From: Candidatus Sumerlaeaceae bacterium
GTDB taxonomy: Bacteria; Sumerlaeota; Sumerlaeia; Sumerlaeales; Sumerlaeaceae
Direction: 5' to 3'
Assembly (NCBI GenBank): GCA_019695055.1
Contig: JAIBAT010000155.1
Location: forward strand, 1 to 64,000
DNA length: 64,000 nt
The first letter of the stretch is position 1; every line of letters begins with the position of its first letter. Both the position numbers and the translations under genes were made by a program. The notes under the pieces are model-generated. The model saw only the letters and a list, made by a program, of their open reading frames with translations, searched no databases and was not told the origin of the DNA. Positions 26,581 through 36,274 of this stretch are shown one piece after another.

Positions 26581-28703
26581 GAAATCAAATCCTCGGGCGT
26601 CGCAGGGATGGCGGAAATGGTCTTGTTGATGGCGTGCCCTATGGCCGCCGTGACTGCTGGTGCCGGGCCATCCATGGGCATTTCGCCGACGCCCTTCGCT
26701 CCAAATGCACCAAAGGGATCAGGCGTTGGCATGAACTCAAGCTGGATATCAGGGGCGTCCACCGATGTTGGAATGATATAGTTGGTCATCTGGCAATTCG
26801 CCATGACCCCGTCCCGCAGGGTGACCTTTTCGCTGGTTGCCCAGCCCACGGCCTGGGCTACTCCTCCCTCCACCTGCCCATAGGCCAGGGTGGGGTTAAT
26901 AAGTGTGCCGATGTCGACCGTCGCAAAAATGGTCTCCACTTTTGGCGTGGCTGTTACAGGGTCCACCTGCACCTCAGCAACATTGCACATCCATGAGTAG
27001 GCTCCGTACGCGGAACCCTTGTAGGTCGCATCATCCCACTTGAGTCCGGGCCGCGGTTCAAATTGGGTTTCGGTCCTCAGGGAACCGTTTGCCTTTACGT
27101 ATTCGGCGACGGATTTTCCATCCAGCTTTTCGAACATTTGCTCGGCAGCTCTCTGAACAAGACGGCCAACGACTGAGCAGGTACGCGAGGCAACTGTGGG
27201 CCCGCTGTTGGGTACCGCGCTCGTGCGGATCTTGTGAAATTCCACCTGCTCCATGGGTAACCGCAGCGCCTCAGCGGCGATCTGGCGGAAAATCGTTTCC
27301 GTTCCCTGCCCAATTTCCGTGGATCCCACCAGGATGTCCACCTTTCCATCAGCACGACCCGCAAGGGCTACGCGGGATTGCAGGTAAACCTCGCCACTGC
27401 CAGTGAACCCGGTACCGTGAAGGATTGTCGCCAACCCCACACCGCGTCCTGACCCTTTCTTCATGGACGCGCGTTTTTCCGCCCACCCGGACATCGCGAT
27501 TACCCTGTCCAGCATCGCATCGAGGTTCGGCTCCACGTCAAGGACCTGTCCCGTCGGCATCTTGTCGCCCTTATGCAGGAAGTTCTTCCGACGAAACTCC
27601 GCAGGATCCATCCCCAGTCGGTCCGCCACAGCATTGATGGCGCACTCCGTTGCGAAGAGGCTCTGTGGCGCACCAAACCCGCGAAATGCTCCATAGGGCG
27701 GCGAATTGGTTGTAAAGGAACGTCCGCGAATTCGGGCCGCCGGCCACCGATAACAGCCTCCCGCGTGAAGCACACCTCGCGACAGCACCACTGGTGACAG
27801 CGTCACATAAGCCCCGGCATCAATCTGAAAATCAAAATCCAGTGCCTTGAGAACTCCGTCGCGACTGACACCAATTTTGACCCGGCTAACCGACGGATGC
27901 CGCTTCGTCGAGCACGCCATATCCTCCTGGCGATCATATATCAACCGGACAGGTTTGCCCGACTTCTTCGCAAGGAGCGCCGCATGCAGCGCCACAACGT
28001 TGGGGAACTCTTCCTTCCCTCCAAAGCCCCCACCGGTCGTTTCCTGAATGACCTCGACCTGCTTCTCTTCAATGCCGAAGCACATCTTTACTGCCTTGAC
28101 GACGTAGTAGGGGCATTGCAGCGAACCATGAAGCACGATCCTGTCGCCCTGCCACTCAGCTATAAAACCATTGGGCTCGATGTAAACGTGCTCCTGGGAA
28201 CCCGTCTGGTAAGTTTCCTCAAAAACGATGTCACTGGAGGCAAATGCTGCATCCACGTCGCCCTCGACGATGAGGTACTCGGTCTGTACCGCGCCCGGAC
28301 CAATTTCCAGGATGGCAGGCTCCACCTCATAGGTGATCTTGATTTCGCGAGCCGCATTCTCCACCATCCCTTTGTCCGGATGGGCAATGAGCAGGATCGG
28401 TTCCTCCCGATGCCGCACAACGCCGTCGCATAATACGGGCTGGTCCGCTTTGATCAGTTCCACGACATTATGCGGAATGTCCCGGACATCCACCACCGTG
28501 AATTCGTCCCACGGAATTCCCGGTCCAAACTGAATGTCTTTGATGCGACCGCATGCAACAGTGCTGCGGATGGTTTTGGCGTAAAGTGCGCCGGGCGTGG
28601 CAATATCGTCAACGTAGACGGCGCGGCCCGTGACCTTGTTGCGCCCCTCGTTGCGTAACACCGATTTGCCCACATACTGGTAGGTTGGATTTGATGGAGT
28701 CAT
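26577..28703 (-). CDS. Molybdenum hydroxylase large subunit (xanthine dehydrogenase family)
   Basis: This 708-residue molybdopterin-binding subunit has the a/b hammerhead domain (~15-120), then MoCo-binding motifs ETTGGGFGGKEE, GAFRGFGAPQ, GSTEIGQGTET and the catalytic FGAKGVGE with Glu674. All catalytic positions look present. Xanthine dehydrogenase is the most likely activity given the allantoinase downstream. Related enzymes hydroxylate nicotinate, purines, aldehydes or CO, and sequence alone cannot exclude these; the CO dehydrogenase active-site loop (AYRCSFR) is not seen. First gene of the operon; 4-base overlap with the 2Fe-2S gene. Confidence 0.9.
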   Translation of the reverse strand: MTPSNPTYQYVGKSVLRNEGRNKVTGRAVYVDDIATPGALYAKTIRSTVACGRIKDIQFGPGIPWDEFTVVDVRDIPHNVVELIKADQPVLCDGVVRHREEPILLIAHPDKGMVENAAREIKITYEVEPAILEIGPGAVQTEYLIVEGDVDAAFASSDIVFEETYQTGSQEHVYIEPNGFIAEWQGDRIVLHGSLQCPYYVVKAVKMCFGIEEKQVEVIQETTGGGFGGKEEFPNVVALHAALLAKKSGKPVRLIYDRQEDMACSTKRHPSVSRVKIGVSRDGVLKALDFDFQIDAGAYVTLSPVVLSRGVLHAGGCYRWPAARIRGRSFTTNSPPYGAFRGFGAPQSLFATECAINAVADRLGMDPAEFRRKNFLHKGDKMPTGQVLDVEPNLDAMLDRVIAMSGWAEKRASMKKGSGRGVGLATILHGTGFTGSGEVYLQSRVALAGRADGKVDILVGSTEIGQGTETIFRQIAAEALRLPMEQVEFHKIRTSAVPNSGPTVASRTCSVVGRLVQRAAEQMFEKLDGKSVAEYVKANGSLRTETQFEPRPGLKWDDATYKGSAYGAYSWMCNVAEVQVDPVTATPKVETIFATVDIGTLINPTLAYGQVEGGVAQAVGWATSEKVTLRDGVMANCQMTNYIIPTSVDAPDIQLEFMPTPDPFGAFGAKGVGEMPMDGPAPAVTAAIGHAINKTISAIPATPEDLIS

Positions 28704-28781
28704 ATTTCAGTCTCGCACCGTCCAAGGACAATTCAAGAAAAACTGGAACGTGAAAATTGGCCTTGTCGGACAACTCTGGCC

Positions 28782-29579
28782 CTAAAGCCCCAGAACGTCC
28801 TTCATGCTGTAGAGTCCTTTGGTCTTTGTGTTTAGAAACTTCGCCGCTTTCAAGGCCCCGGCAGCAAACGTGTCGCGGGAACTGGCGCGATGGATCAATT
28901 CAATGCGCTCCCCAATTCCCGCAAAAGTGACGGTGTGATCTCCCACCACATCGCCACCCCTCACGGCATGGAACCCAATCTCTCCGGCAGGCCGTTCTCC
29001 AACCAACCCGTCCCGGCCGCTTCTGGCGACATCTTTTAGCGTCCGGTTGCGGCCCGTTGCGGCTGCCACCCCGAGGGCCAACGCCGTCCCGCTGGGCGCG
29101 TCCTTCTTCAAGCGATGATGCATTTCTACAATCTCAATGTCGTACTCCGGCAGGCTCCCGGATACCCTCGAAACCAGGTCCAACAGCACAGTCACGCCTA
29201 CGCTCATGTTCGCGGCCACAACCAGCGATGTTTCCCGTGAAACATCAGCAAGGATTTGCTTCTCTGCGTCCGTGAACCCGGTGGTTCCAATAACGGCTTT
29301 TAAGCCTTGGGTGGCCGCATTTTGAACGTGCCGAAGGGTTGCCTCCGGGGATGTAAACTCAATCAGGACTGCGCCGGGCGGCACGGCAATGGCATCCTCG
29401 CCAGATAGCAGGGGAAGAGTATTGCCTCGGAAGTCCACAGTTTTGGTTCTAGAGCATTCCGCGGCGGATTCCAGTACCCCCACAACCTCAACCTCCGGGT
29501 CTGTCGCGGCAATCCGAAGAATTGCCTGGCCCATGCGCCCTGTTGCGCCGCTGACAATTAGGGGAACTGGCGCAGACAT
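28782..29579 (-). CDS. dapB: 4-hydroxy-tetrahydrodipicolinate reductase
   Basis: This 265-residue enzyme of lysine/diaminopimelate synthesis has the nucleotide-binding GATGRMGQAI at the N-terminus, GTTGF, and the active-site block EMHHRLKKDAPSGTAL (His and Lys). The ATG at 29579 lies 9 bases after AAGGA; a GTG two codons earlier is less good. It starts two bases after the Nudix gene stop, so the pair is cotranscribed. dapA and other lysine genes are not in the window. Confidence 0.95.
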   Translation of the reverse strand: MSAPVPLIVSGATGRMGQAILRIAATDPEVEVVGVLESAAECSRTKTVDFRGNTLPLLSGEDAIAVPPGAVLIEFTSPEATLRHVQNAATQGLKAVIGTTGFTDAEKQILADVSRETSLVVAANMSVGVTVLLDLVSRVSGSLPEYDIEIVEMHHRLKKDAPSGTALALGVAAATGRNRTLKDVARSGRDGLVGERPAGEIGFHAVRGGDVVGDHTVTFAGIGERIELIHRASSRDTFAAGALKAAKFLNTKTKGLYSMKDVLGL

Positions 29580-29581
29580 GA

Positions 29582-30007
29582 TCACATATCCTTCCGGGCC
29601 AGCAGGGAAGCAGCCTGATCCAGACCGTTTCGGTTGCTTTCAAAGTGTATCATCTCGCGGGCATTGACATAGGGAGACCATCGAAATTCGTCATGTTCCG
29701 GACAAAGCTTGATCTTTCTGCTATCTACCGCGCCCACAAAAATCTTCTCGTGAAACTGTTTGCCGCGGTTCTCAAATGTGAACTCACCGACCGGTTCAAG
29801 GTTATGGACCGCTTCCAAGCCCGTTTCCTCCCAGATCTCTCGCATGGCCCCCGATTCAGCACTCTCGCCGGGCGTGAGGTTCCCCGTCACAGGTTGCCAG
29901 AAACCGCCGCGATTTGGCGGGCGCCGCAGGACCAGAAAACTCCTCGTACCAGTGACCGCGTCATCATGGTAAAGATGAACCTGTATCTTCTCGTGGACTT
30001 TCGACAT
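29582..30007 (-). CDS. Nudix hydrolase
   Basis: This 141-residue protein has a perfect 23-residue Nudix box at 42-64 (Gly42, Glu48, REIWEETGL). The frame around it (VLRRPPNRGGFWQPVTGNL) resembles NudB, the dihydroneopterin triphosphate pyrophosphatase of folate synthesis, and related housekeeping Nudix enzymes. The exact substrate is unsettled. Directly upstream of dapB. Confidence 0.87.
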   Translation of the reverse strand: MSKVHEKIQVHLYHDDAVTGTRSFLVLRRPPNRGGFWQPVTGNLTPGESAESGAMREIWEETGLEAVHNLEPVGEFTFENRGKQFHEKIFVGAVDSRKIKLCPEHDEFRWSPYVNAREMIHFESNRNGLDQAASLLARKDM

Positions 30008-30031
30008 GACCGGACAATACCGCGTGACGTA

Positions 30032-30598
30032 CTAGACCGACTGTGCCGGCCACGCGGTGGTGGGGCGCTCCGGGGGACCCGGATAAAATGTCAGGCGGGC
30101 CAGATTTGCAATATTGAGGAGAGTCATGCCCTTGTCATCCTCACGGCGTGCCAATAGCGCCGGCTGGCTGAGGAGTTGATTCACAACCATGCGTTGATCC
30201 AGTTTCCCGCGCACAATGGTGCTGTATTCCAGATGGAGTGGCTCTACACCTGCCAACTCCGCCACGACATGGCCCTTTGCCGATTCCCCGGCTTTTGGCG
30301 GCTCAGGCCGATCGGTCCGAATGTTCTGGGTCTGTTCGAGAAAATACTCGACGCTGACAAGACGAATATCGCTGACCTCCGGTGGAAAGGCCCAGCCCAG
30401 TTGTCGTTCCGTTGCAATGTCCACCAGGGCCACATGGTGCGATGGGAACGCCGCCAGCGAACTGGGGGTCGCGACGACAATTTGCGGCTGCGAAAACAGC
30501 TTGTTGGGGTGTACGTTCTCCATGATCCAACCGGTTTCCACGGTGAAACGGGCCACTTTCCCGTTGGTTAAGTAGAATTGGACGTCCGATTGTGACAT
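30032..30598 (-). CDS. Unrecognised protein, 188 residues
   Basis: No family was recognised. The first ~75 residues look like mixed strands (VQFYLTNGKVARFTVETGW), with a Pro-rich linker near 100 and a second strand/helix section (VVAELAGVEPLHLEYSTIVRG). No signal peptide, helix in the membrane or catalytic motif is apparent. It lies between the Nudix gene (25-base gap) and agmatine deiminase (40-base gap), all on the same strand, so coexpression is likely. Confidence 0.65.
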   Translation of the reverse strand: MSQSDVQFYLTNGKVARFTVETGWIMENVHPNKLFSQPQIVVATPSSLAAFPSHHVALVDIATERQLGWAFPPEVSDIRLVSVEYFLEQTQNIRTDRPEPPKAGESAKGHVVAELAGVEPLHLEYSTIVRGKLDQRMVVNQLLSQPALLARREDDKGMTLLNIANLARLTFYPGPPERPTTAWPAQSV

Positions 30599-30637
30599 GG
30601 CTCAATCTTCCTGTTATACTGTCCTGAGATTCGACGG

Positions 30638-31744
30638 CTATTCCGGCTGTTGGGCCGGTTGTTGCTGCGTCAGGCAATGAATGGTGCCCAATCCCCAAAC
30701 CAGGTCCGTACAGTTGATGCCAATCACTTTGCGGCTCGAGAAAAGCTCCTGCAGGATCGTCAAAGCAACCCGGTCATTCGGATCGTTAAAAGTCGGCACC
30801 AGTACCACGTTATTGGCAATATAGAAATTAAGGTAACTTGCGGGCAGTCTTTGGCCGCGGAAGTAGAGGGGAGCTGGCATCGGGATGGGAACAACCCGCA
30901 GCCGCTTGAAATACACACCCCGTGCATCCTTCAAAATTGAGAGGTTATCCTCGAGGGGTTCATGGTTTGCATCCGATCGGTTCTTCTCGATGGCTGCAAC
31001 CACTGTTGTTCGGTCCACGAATCGAGCCACGTCGTCAACGTGGCCATGGGTGTCATCACCAACGATACCAGCTTTAAGCCAGATGACCTTCTTTACTCCG
31101 AGATAGTCGTGAACCACCTTTTCATAGTCTTCACGATCCATGCCCGGATTGCGATGCTGCTGCTTGGAAAGCAGGCACTCTTCAGTAGCCAGCATCAACC
31201 CGGCTCCGTTAACGTCAATGGCACCACCTTCCAGAACCACGTGACGGCGCGACTGGCCGTGAATGGGACGCCAACAGTGCATTTTGAGGCGAGCCGCCAC
31301 CTGTCCGGGAGTCTTTTCGTCGAGGTTATGATCCTCGTACTTTGCCCAAGCGTTGAATTTCCAGGCTGTCGCGGCCACCTCCTGAGACTCAGGGTGGCTG
31401 CGCACTACAAACAACGGGCCCGAATCCCTGATCCAGGACCGATTCGTGGGCATGCGGAAGAACTCCACCTGCTGGCGATCCACCCCCACCTTGCCCAAAA
31501 CCTGCCAGGCGCGCTGCTCCACGCCTTCATCAGCCACAATAATGCAGACTCGCTCGTGGCGCGTGAGGTGGCGGATGATCTCGCCGTAAACCCAGGGAAT
31601 TACAGGAAGTTTGCCCGGCCAGTCACTTGAATTCTGGGGCCAGGTAAGCCAGGTGGCTTCATGTGGCTCCCACTCCGCGGGCATACGAAAACCCTGCCCA
31701 AATGGCGGAGTGTCGAGGTTAACGGTGGTCGTCTTCTTGCTCAA
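30638..31744 (-). CDS. aguA: Agmatine deiminase
   Basis: This is a PPAD-family guanidino hydrolase that turns agmatine into N-carbamoylputrescine, a step from arginine to putrescine. It shows family motifs MPAEWEPHEATWLTWP, SWIRDSGP, EGGAIDVNG, THGHVDDVARF and the nucleophile Cys in LGTIHCLTQQQP eleven residues before the end. The TTG at 31744 follows GGAG by 5 bases and is the preferred start; a TTG four codons upstream is also open. Family length (~368 residues). The partner N-carbamoylputrescine amidase (aguB) is not adjacent. Confidence 0.93.
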   Translation of the reverse strand: MSKKTTTVNLDTPPFGQGFRMPAEWEPHEATWLTWPQNSSDWPGKLPVIPWVYGEIIRHLTRHERVCIIVADEGVEQRAWQVLGKVGVDRQQVEFFRMPTNRSWIRDSGPLFVVRSHPESQEVAATAWKFNAWAKYEDHNLDEKTPGQVAARLKMHCWRPIHGQSRRHVVLEGGAIDVNGAGLMLATEECLLSKQQHRNPGMDREDYEKVVHDYLGVKKVIWLKAGIVGDDTHGHVDDVARFVDRTTVVAAIEKNRSDANHEPLEDNLSILKDARGVYFKRLRVVPIPMPAPLYFRGQRLPASYLNFYIANNVVLVPTFNDPNDRVALTILQELFSSRKVIGINCTDLVWGLGTIHCLTQQQPAQQPE

Positions 31745-31870
31745 ACGAATCTCCAATGACTTTCCGAACTGGCGTGAAGGGAACGCCCGCGAAACTGGCC
31801 GTTCAGCCCTGCCAAATCAAGCGGGAATGTTCCAGATCAATCCCGCTGCGCCGGACCTGTGTTTCCGGCC

Positions 31871-33238
31871 TTAGCGCTTGGCCTGCTTGGCGAACTCGCT
31901 ATCCATGTTACGCACCACAAGCCCGGTAATAATCTTGGGGTGGAAATAGGTGGATTTGTGCGGCATCTTGATGCCCTCGCTCACGATTTCAATCACCTGT
32001 TCCATCGGGGTCGCGTTCATGATAATGGCAAGTGTGCCCTTCTTTGCGGCCAGCAGGTCGAAGCAACGGCCCACATCCCGCACATAGAAGCATTCGTCGT
32101 CCTCCAGCTCAAACTCCGGATTACCGACAAACACCTGGTTGATGATGTAATGGTGCAGGATCGAAACATCGAGCCGCTTGACCGCATCATGCAGGTCGTC
32201 ATCCTCAATAAGGTCCACAGGGTCGGTTTTCTTTTTAAGTTTCAGGTACTGTACCTTACCGTTCGGATAAACGAACGCAAAGGCCGGGCCCGTCTTCCCC
32301 AATTCCTCAACCTTGTCGAGAAGCTTGCGGGCGGAGGTCTCGCGTTTCGAGAAATCAATCTTCTCGTCTTTGATGTCGAAGTGTTCCTTGAGCTCGGACA
32401 GCGCGTCCGCCATGTCCACTTCAGCCATGATTTGGCGGGTCAGCACGCGGTGCGTCGGCATGATGACCATTCCATCCTGCTCGGCACAAGTCATGTACAT
32501 CATCATGTAATCAAACGGCTGCTTGCCGTCCTTCTTACCGGTTTCTTCGCGCATCTCGTTGCGAAAGTTGATGGCCGTCTCATACCGGTGATGGCCGTCG
32601 GCGATGAAAAGCTGGCGCTTCTGCATCAATTCGCGCAGCCCCATGATCATTTCCTTTTTCTGAACGACCCAAAGGCGGTGAATGGTCTTGTCGTCGTCCA
32701 CCACCTCTTCCCAGGGTTTTTCCTTCATCTTCTCGGAAATGAGATTCGCCACCTCCTGCTGTTCATCGTTATAAATGACGAATATTGGGCTCAGGTTGGC
32801 GCGGGTCGCCCGCATAAGCTTCAGACGGTCGCTCTTCGGGCCATCAAAGGTCTGTTCGTGGGCGCGGATGTTTCCGGAACCGTAATCCTCCAGTTTCACC
32901 AGCGCGTAAAAGCCGCGCCGCTGCTTGACGGTGCCGTCCGGCAGCTTGAACTCCTGCTCATAAAGGTAAATTGAGGGTTTCTCGTCTTCGATCAGTATCC
33001 CGTCACTGCGCCAGGTCTTCAGGGTGTTGGCCGCCCGGGAGTACTTGTTGCTGAACGCGTCGTCGCCGGCTTCCTCCTTGGAAAGCTCCAGGCGCACGAC
33101 GTTATTGGCGTGGCGTTGATAGAGCTCCTCCTGAAATTCCGGGGAAATCACGTCATAGGGGGGAGCGAGCACCTTCCCGAGGTTGCCAATCAACTGGGAA
33201 TTGTAGCGCGTGCCGATAAATGGCAGTATGTCAGCCAT
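31871..33238 (-). CDS. DUF1015 family protein
   Basis: This 455-residue protein of uncharacterised function matches the family along its whole length: VLAPPYDVIS at the start, RRGFYALVKLEDY, AHEQTFDGPKSDRLKLM, FVIYND, and the strongest block FIADGHHRYETAINFRNEM. The conserved His/Arg/Glu suggest an enzyme, possibly nucleotide- or kinase-related, but no reaction is established. Many acetogens and uncultured anaerobes carry it in amino-acid loci. It stands alone here with clear gaps on both sides. Confidence 0.9.
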   Translation of the reverse strand: MADILPFIGTRYNSQLIGNLGKVLAPPYDVISPEFQEELYQRHANNVVRLELSKEEAGDDAFSNKYSRAANTLKTWRSDGILIEDEKPSIYLYEQEFKLPDGTVKQRRGFYALVKLEDYGSGNIRAHEQTFDGPKSDRLKLMRATRANLSPIFVIYNDEQQEVANLISEKMKEKPWEEVVDDDKTIHRLWVVQKKEMIMGLRELMQKRQLFIADGHHRYETAINFRNEMREETGKKDGKQPFDYMMMYMTCAEQDGMVIMPTHRVLTRQIMAEVDMADALSELKEHFDIKDEKIDFSKRETSARKLLDKVEELGKTGPAFAFVYPNGKVQYLKLKKKTDPVDLIEDDDLHDAVKRLDVSILHHYIINQVFVGNPEFELEDDECFYVRDVGRCFDLLAAKKGTLAIIMNATPMEQVIEIVSEGIKMPHKSTYFHPKIITGLVVRNMDSEFAKQAKR

Positions 33239-33346
33239 GTAACCTGAGGGCCTTTCGTAGGGCAGTTTTCGTCAACAAATCCGGTTCAGTACGGGGTGTG
33301 TCAATACCCGAAAGCATAAACTTTCTTTCTTATAGCAGAGCTTGAC

Positions 33347-34699
33347 TTAGTGGCCAGCGAGAATGGCGTCGGCGCGTGCGGCGGCTTTGTTCAGCACTTC
33401 CTCCGGAGCCGCGCCGCGCACAGCGATTTCCCGCAGGGCCCACCGCACCGGGCCCTTTGTCACCTCTGTGTTCGGCATCATCTGGATCGGGCGGGCCGCT
33501 TGGATTGCCTCGTTCACCACGTCATAGATAACCTGGCCGCCAAAATAAGGGTGAGGTTGCTTGAACACCGGATCGTTCCACGCCGATATGATGGGTGGGG
33601 GGCTGCCAACCCGCTGAAAATAAGACAGCGCGAAGCGGTCGCTGCACATATACTCGATCAGCTCCACCGCCTCGCGTTTGTTCTGGGCATTGTGCGGAAT
33701 CGCGAGGCACGCGCCTCCCAGCCCGCTGGTCGGGAACTGCGGCTCGCGCCTTGGGAACAGCGCCACACGCCACTTGCCCGCCTGCTCAGGTGCCTTTGAC
33801 TCCAGGACTTTTGCATACCAGGGACCGGCGATATTGGCCAGTGCCTGATCCTTCTTGTAGAGGACGATGGGGTCTTCCATCGTGTTGCGTTCCCACCTCG
33901 TGGCAATTTTCTGCGTCAGGAGGCTCTCGAAGAATTCAAAGGCTTTTCGGGACGCCAGGTCATTAAACGTGGCCCGCGAAAAATCCGGACTTAGGTAGTG
34001 ACCACCCGACGACGGCAGGAATGCCATGCTCATCGGCACCGGATCGTCCGGGTCGAGATAGAGGAGAAAGCGTGTGGGCGAGTTGCCGCCGGATTCATCT
34101 CTCAGGGCGCGGCCCAACTTTTCCATGCCCTCCCAGGATTGCGGAAATCCGTTCATCCCAAGTTTGGTGATGATCGGATCGAGAATATCGGCCCGGTAGA
34201 AAATCAGCATCAGGTCCAGATCCAGTGGCACGCCGTACTGGGTTCTTCCGCCACGCCACTCCGGCCGGTCCCGCCGCACCTCGGGATACTGGTAAATCCC
34301 AAGGGTTGTGGGGAAGAACTTCTTGAAGAAGTCGTCCTTCTCGTCGCCCTTGAACCACTTGTCCAGAGGTTCAAGCCCGCCGCTGTTGATGAGTCCGCCC
34401 GTCCATTCGGAGCTGCCCACTATTACATCCGGCACGTCGGATCCGGCAGCAATCGCCCACAGAGTCTTCTGCTGAAGGCTTTCCCACGGAATCGTCTGAA
34501 CCTCCACGCGAATGTCAGGATGCCGCTCCTCAAAATCCGTCTTTAGCGACAGCATTGTTTTCGCAGGGATGGAAAATGCCCAGAACTTCACGGTTTTGAC
34601 GTGCTTGTCTTCCTGCGGTGTCGTGAAGTCCATCTTCTCCGACACGAAGAAGAAAAGCAGTGCCGCGAGAAAGATGAGAATGGGCAACGCACGATTCAT
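33347..34699 (-). CDS. ABC transporter substrate-binding protein (carbohydrate type)
   Basis: This 450-residue family 1 extracellular solute-binding protein begins MNRALPILIFLAALLFFF, a single N-terminal hydrophobic helix without a lipobox, so the protein is secreted or anchored by its N-terminus. The body shows KFWAFSIPAKTMLSLKTDFEERHPDIRVEVQTIPW, AAGSDVPDVIVG, and a C-terminal ENA-like region. An upstream Met at 34729 would only add ten polar residues. No permease or ATPase is nearby. It may serve the importer at 44.6-47.8 kb or another. Confidence 0.85.
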   Translation of the reverse strand: MNRALPILIFLAALLFFFVSEKMDFTTPQEDKHVKTVKFWAFSIPAKTMLSLKTDFEERHPDIRVEVQTIPWESLQQKTLWAIAAGSDVPDVIVGSSEWTGGLINSGGLEPLDKWFKGDEKDDFFKKFFPTTLGIYQYPEVRRDRPEWRGGRTQYGVPLDLDLMLIFYRADILDPIITKLGMNGFPQSWEGMEKLGRALRDESGGNSPTRFLLYLDPDDPVPMSMAFLPSSGGHYLSPDFSRATFNDLASRKAFEFFESLLTQKIATRWERNTMEDPIVLYKKDQALANIAGPWYAKVLESKAPEQAGKWRVALFPRREPQFPTSGLGGACLAIPHNAQNKREAVELIEYMCSDRFALSYFQRVGSPPPIISAWNDPVFKQPHPYFGGQVIYDVVNEAIQAARPIQMMPNTEVTKGPVRWALREIAVRGAAPEEVLNKAAARADAILAGH

Positions 34700-34753
34700 G
34701 GCGTCATGTTGGCTACCGCATTTGCACAATTGCCAAAGAAAAAGTGAAACGGC

Positions 34754-36274
34754 TTAGCGGTTTGCCAAATCTGTCTGGATGGCCTCGAAGCGCGCGCGGA
34801 TGGCGGTGAGTGTGGCCTCGTCAAAGTGCACCTTCAGATTCGCCGTGAGGCACGCTTCGTAGGCGTCCCGCGCGCGAACCGGGTCCTTAAGTTTCTCGTC
34901 GCAGATTTCCGCGATTCGCAAATTGGCGCGTGCGGCAACCTCGCTGCCGGGCGCGAGTTCAGCAGCCTTTTGGAAGAGCGCGACGGCACCTTCGTATTGT
35001 CCCCGAAAGCGCGCTTCCTCTCCCCGGAAGTAGACTTCGGAGGCAGCTGATTTCCCCGGTTTATTTGCTGCCGCTGCGTACCCAAGGTCTTCCTTCTCGT
35101 TGAATACCAGGCCCACGGAAGTGCCGTTGGCATCCTTGCCGGCTTTCAGCCTTCCTGAAGCCGAATCAAAGGAATTGACGGTGGAAATCTCATCGAGCGT
35201 CTGCGCGCGGGCTGCACTCGGCGCTGCGACCGGTCTGCCCAATGATTGCCGCTCAGCCATCTTGGAACTTACTGTCGCGGTTTGTTTCAGTTTTGAAACG
35301 CCTGCGGTTCCGGCTTGTTCCACCGCCATGCCCGAAACCCGGTCCGAATCGGCAGTTACAGCGCTGTCCGAAGGTGCCACGGCCGATGCGGACGCCACTG
35401 GCACCTGCTTATCAGCGGGTTCGGTGACCGCGAGTTGCCGGGTAACACTCGGGACGGCCTTTGCCGAATCTGCAAAGTACGATTCCTCCCGCCTTGTTGC
35501 CGGAACCCGAGCCTCCACTTCATCGGCCAGAATGGCGCCGCCAACGGCCGTCGCGGCACTGCGATTCCGATCCGCCTTAAATTCTGCGGCTTTCATTCCG
35601 CCTGATGGAGCGGGCTCGCTGGCCGGCTGTTGGGGGCGGTTTTGGGCCATCTCGGCCTTTGCCGCAGCGACTGCCCGTTCCGGTGCGCGAGGTGCAGCAG
35701 GGACCGCAGCCAAGTCTCGTAATTTAGTGTCGGACTCCTTTTTCAGTTCCTTATCCACCGCCGCAGCGATTTCCCTGCCCTCAGCAAAATCTGTTCGCCG
35801 TTCGGGCATGGGTTTTGAACGAGTCATGGACACGCCGACAAACTGCGAAGAATCCGGAATAAAAGTTTGCGTTGCAATGGTGGTCAGAACAACTCCGAAT
35901 GCAAAAGCGGCGGCAATCTGCAACCACCATGCTGAACTGGAACGCTCCTTCGGTTGCGAAGCGGTCCCAACAGGGTTGGAGGCCACCGGCGGGGCGATGA
36001 CCCGGACGCCGGACGTCAAGCGAACCGGATCCGCACCCTCCGCAGCGCCCACCACGCGTCTGGTGAGGGTAGCGAAATATTCCCTCCCGGGCATCGGGAC
36101 GTCGGCAGAATCCTGAAGTAACCTGGCGATGCCCTCGGCATCCGACAGAGCCTGTGCGCAATCGACGCAAGCCGCCAGATGAGCTTCCACGGCCTTGCGC
36201 TGGAGCGTATCAAGCCCGCCACGACGATAATCGTCGAGTAGCTCCTCGAACTGCTGGCAATGGGGCGACGTCAT
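34754..36274 (-). CDS. Anti-sigma factor with zinc finger, one membrane helix and TPR-like C-terminus
   Basis: This 506-residue protein has a zf-HC2 anti-sigma domain at 1-60 (Cys6, His32, Cys36, Cys39 in HLAACVDC), a single helix (~131-155, WLQIAAAFAFGVVLTTIA) and a long Ala/Ser/Lys/Glu-rich periplasmic region. The last ~90 residues contain two TPR-like repeats (YFRGEEARFRGQYEGAVALF, LRIAEICDEKLKDPVRARDAY). It should hold the adjacent ECF sigma factor inactive at the membrane and release it on an envelope signal. Its start overlaps the sigma gene by 4 bases, as in coupled sigma/anti-sigma operons. Confidence 0.85.
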   Translation of the reverse strand: MTSPHCQQFEELLDDYRRGGLDTLQRKAVEAHLAACVDCAQALSDAEGIARLLQDSADVPMPGREYFATLTRRVVGAAEGADPVRLTSGVRVIAPPVASNPVGTASQPKERSSSAWWLQIAAAFAFGVVLTTIATQTFIPDSSQFVGVSMTRSKPMPERRTDFAEGREIAAAVDKELKKESDTKLRDLAAVPAAPRAPERAVAAAKAEMAQNRPQQPASEPAPSGGMKAAEFKADRNRSAATAVGGAILADEVEARVPATRREESYFADSAKAVPSVTRQLAVTEPADKQVPVASASAVAPSDSAVTADSDRVSGMAVEQAGTAGVSKLKQTATVSSKMAERQSLGRPVAAPSAARAQTLDEISTVNSFDSASGRLKAGKDANGTSVGLVFNEKEDLGYAAAANKPGKSAASEVYFRGEEARFRGQYEGAVALFQKAAELAPGSEVAARANLRIAEICDEKLKDPVRARDAYEACLTANLKVHFDEATLTAIRARFEAIQTDLANR

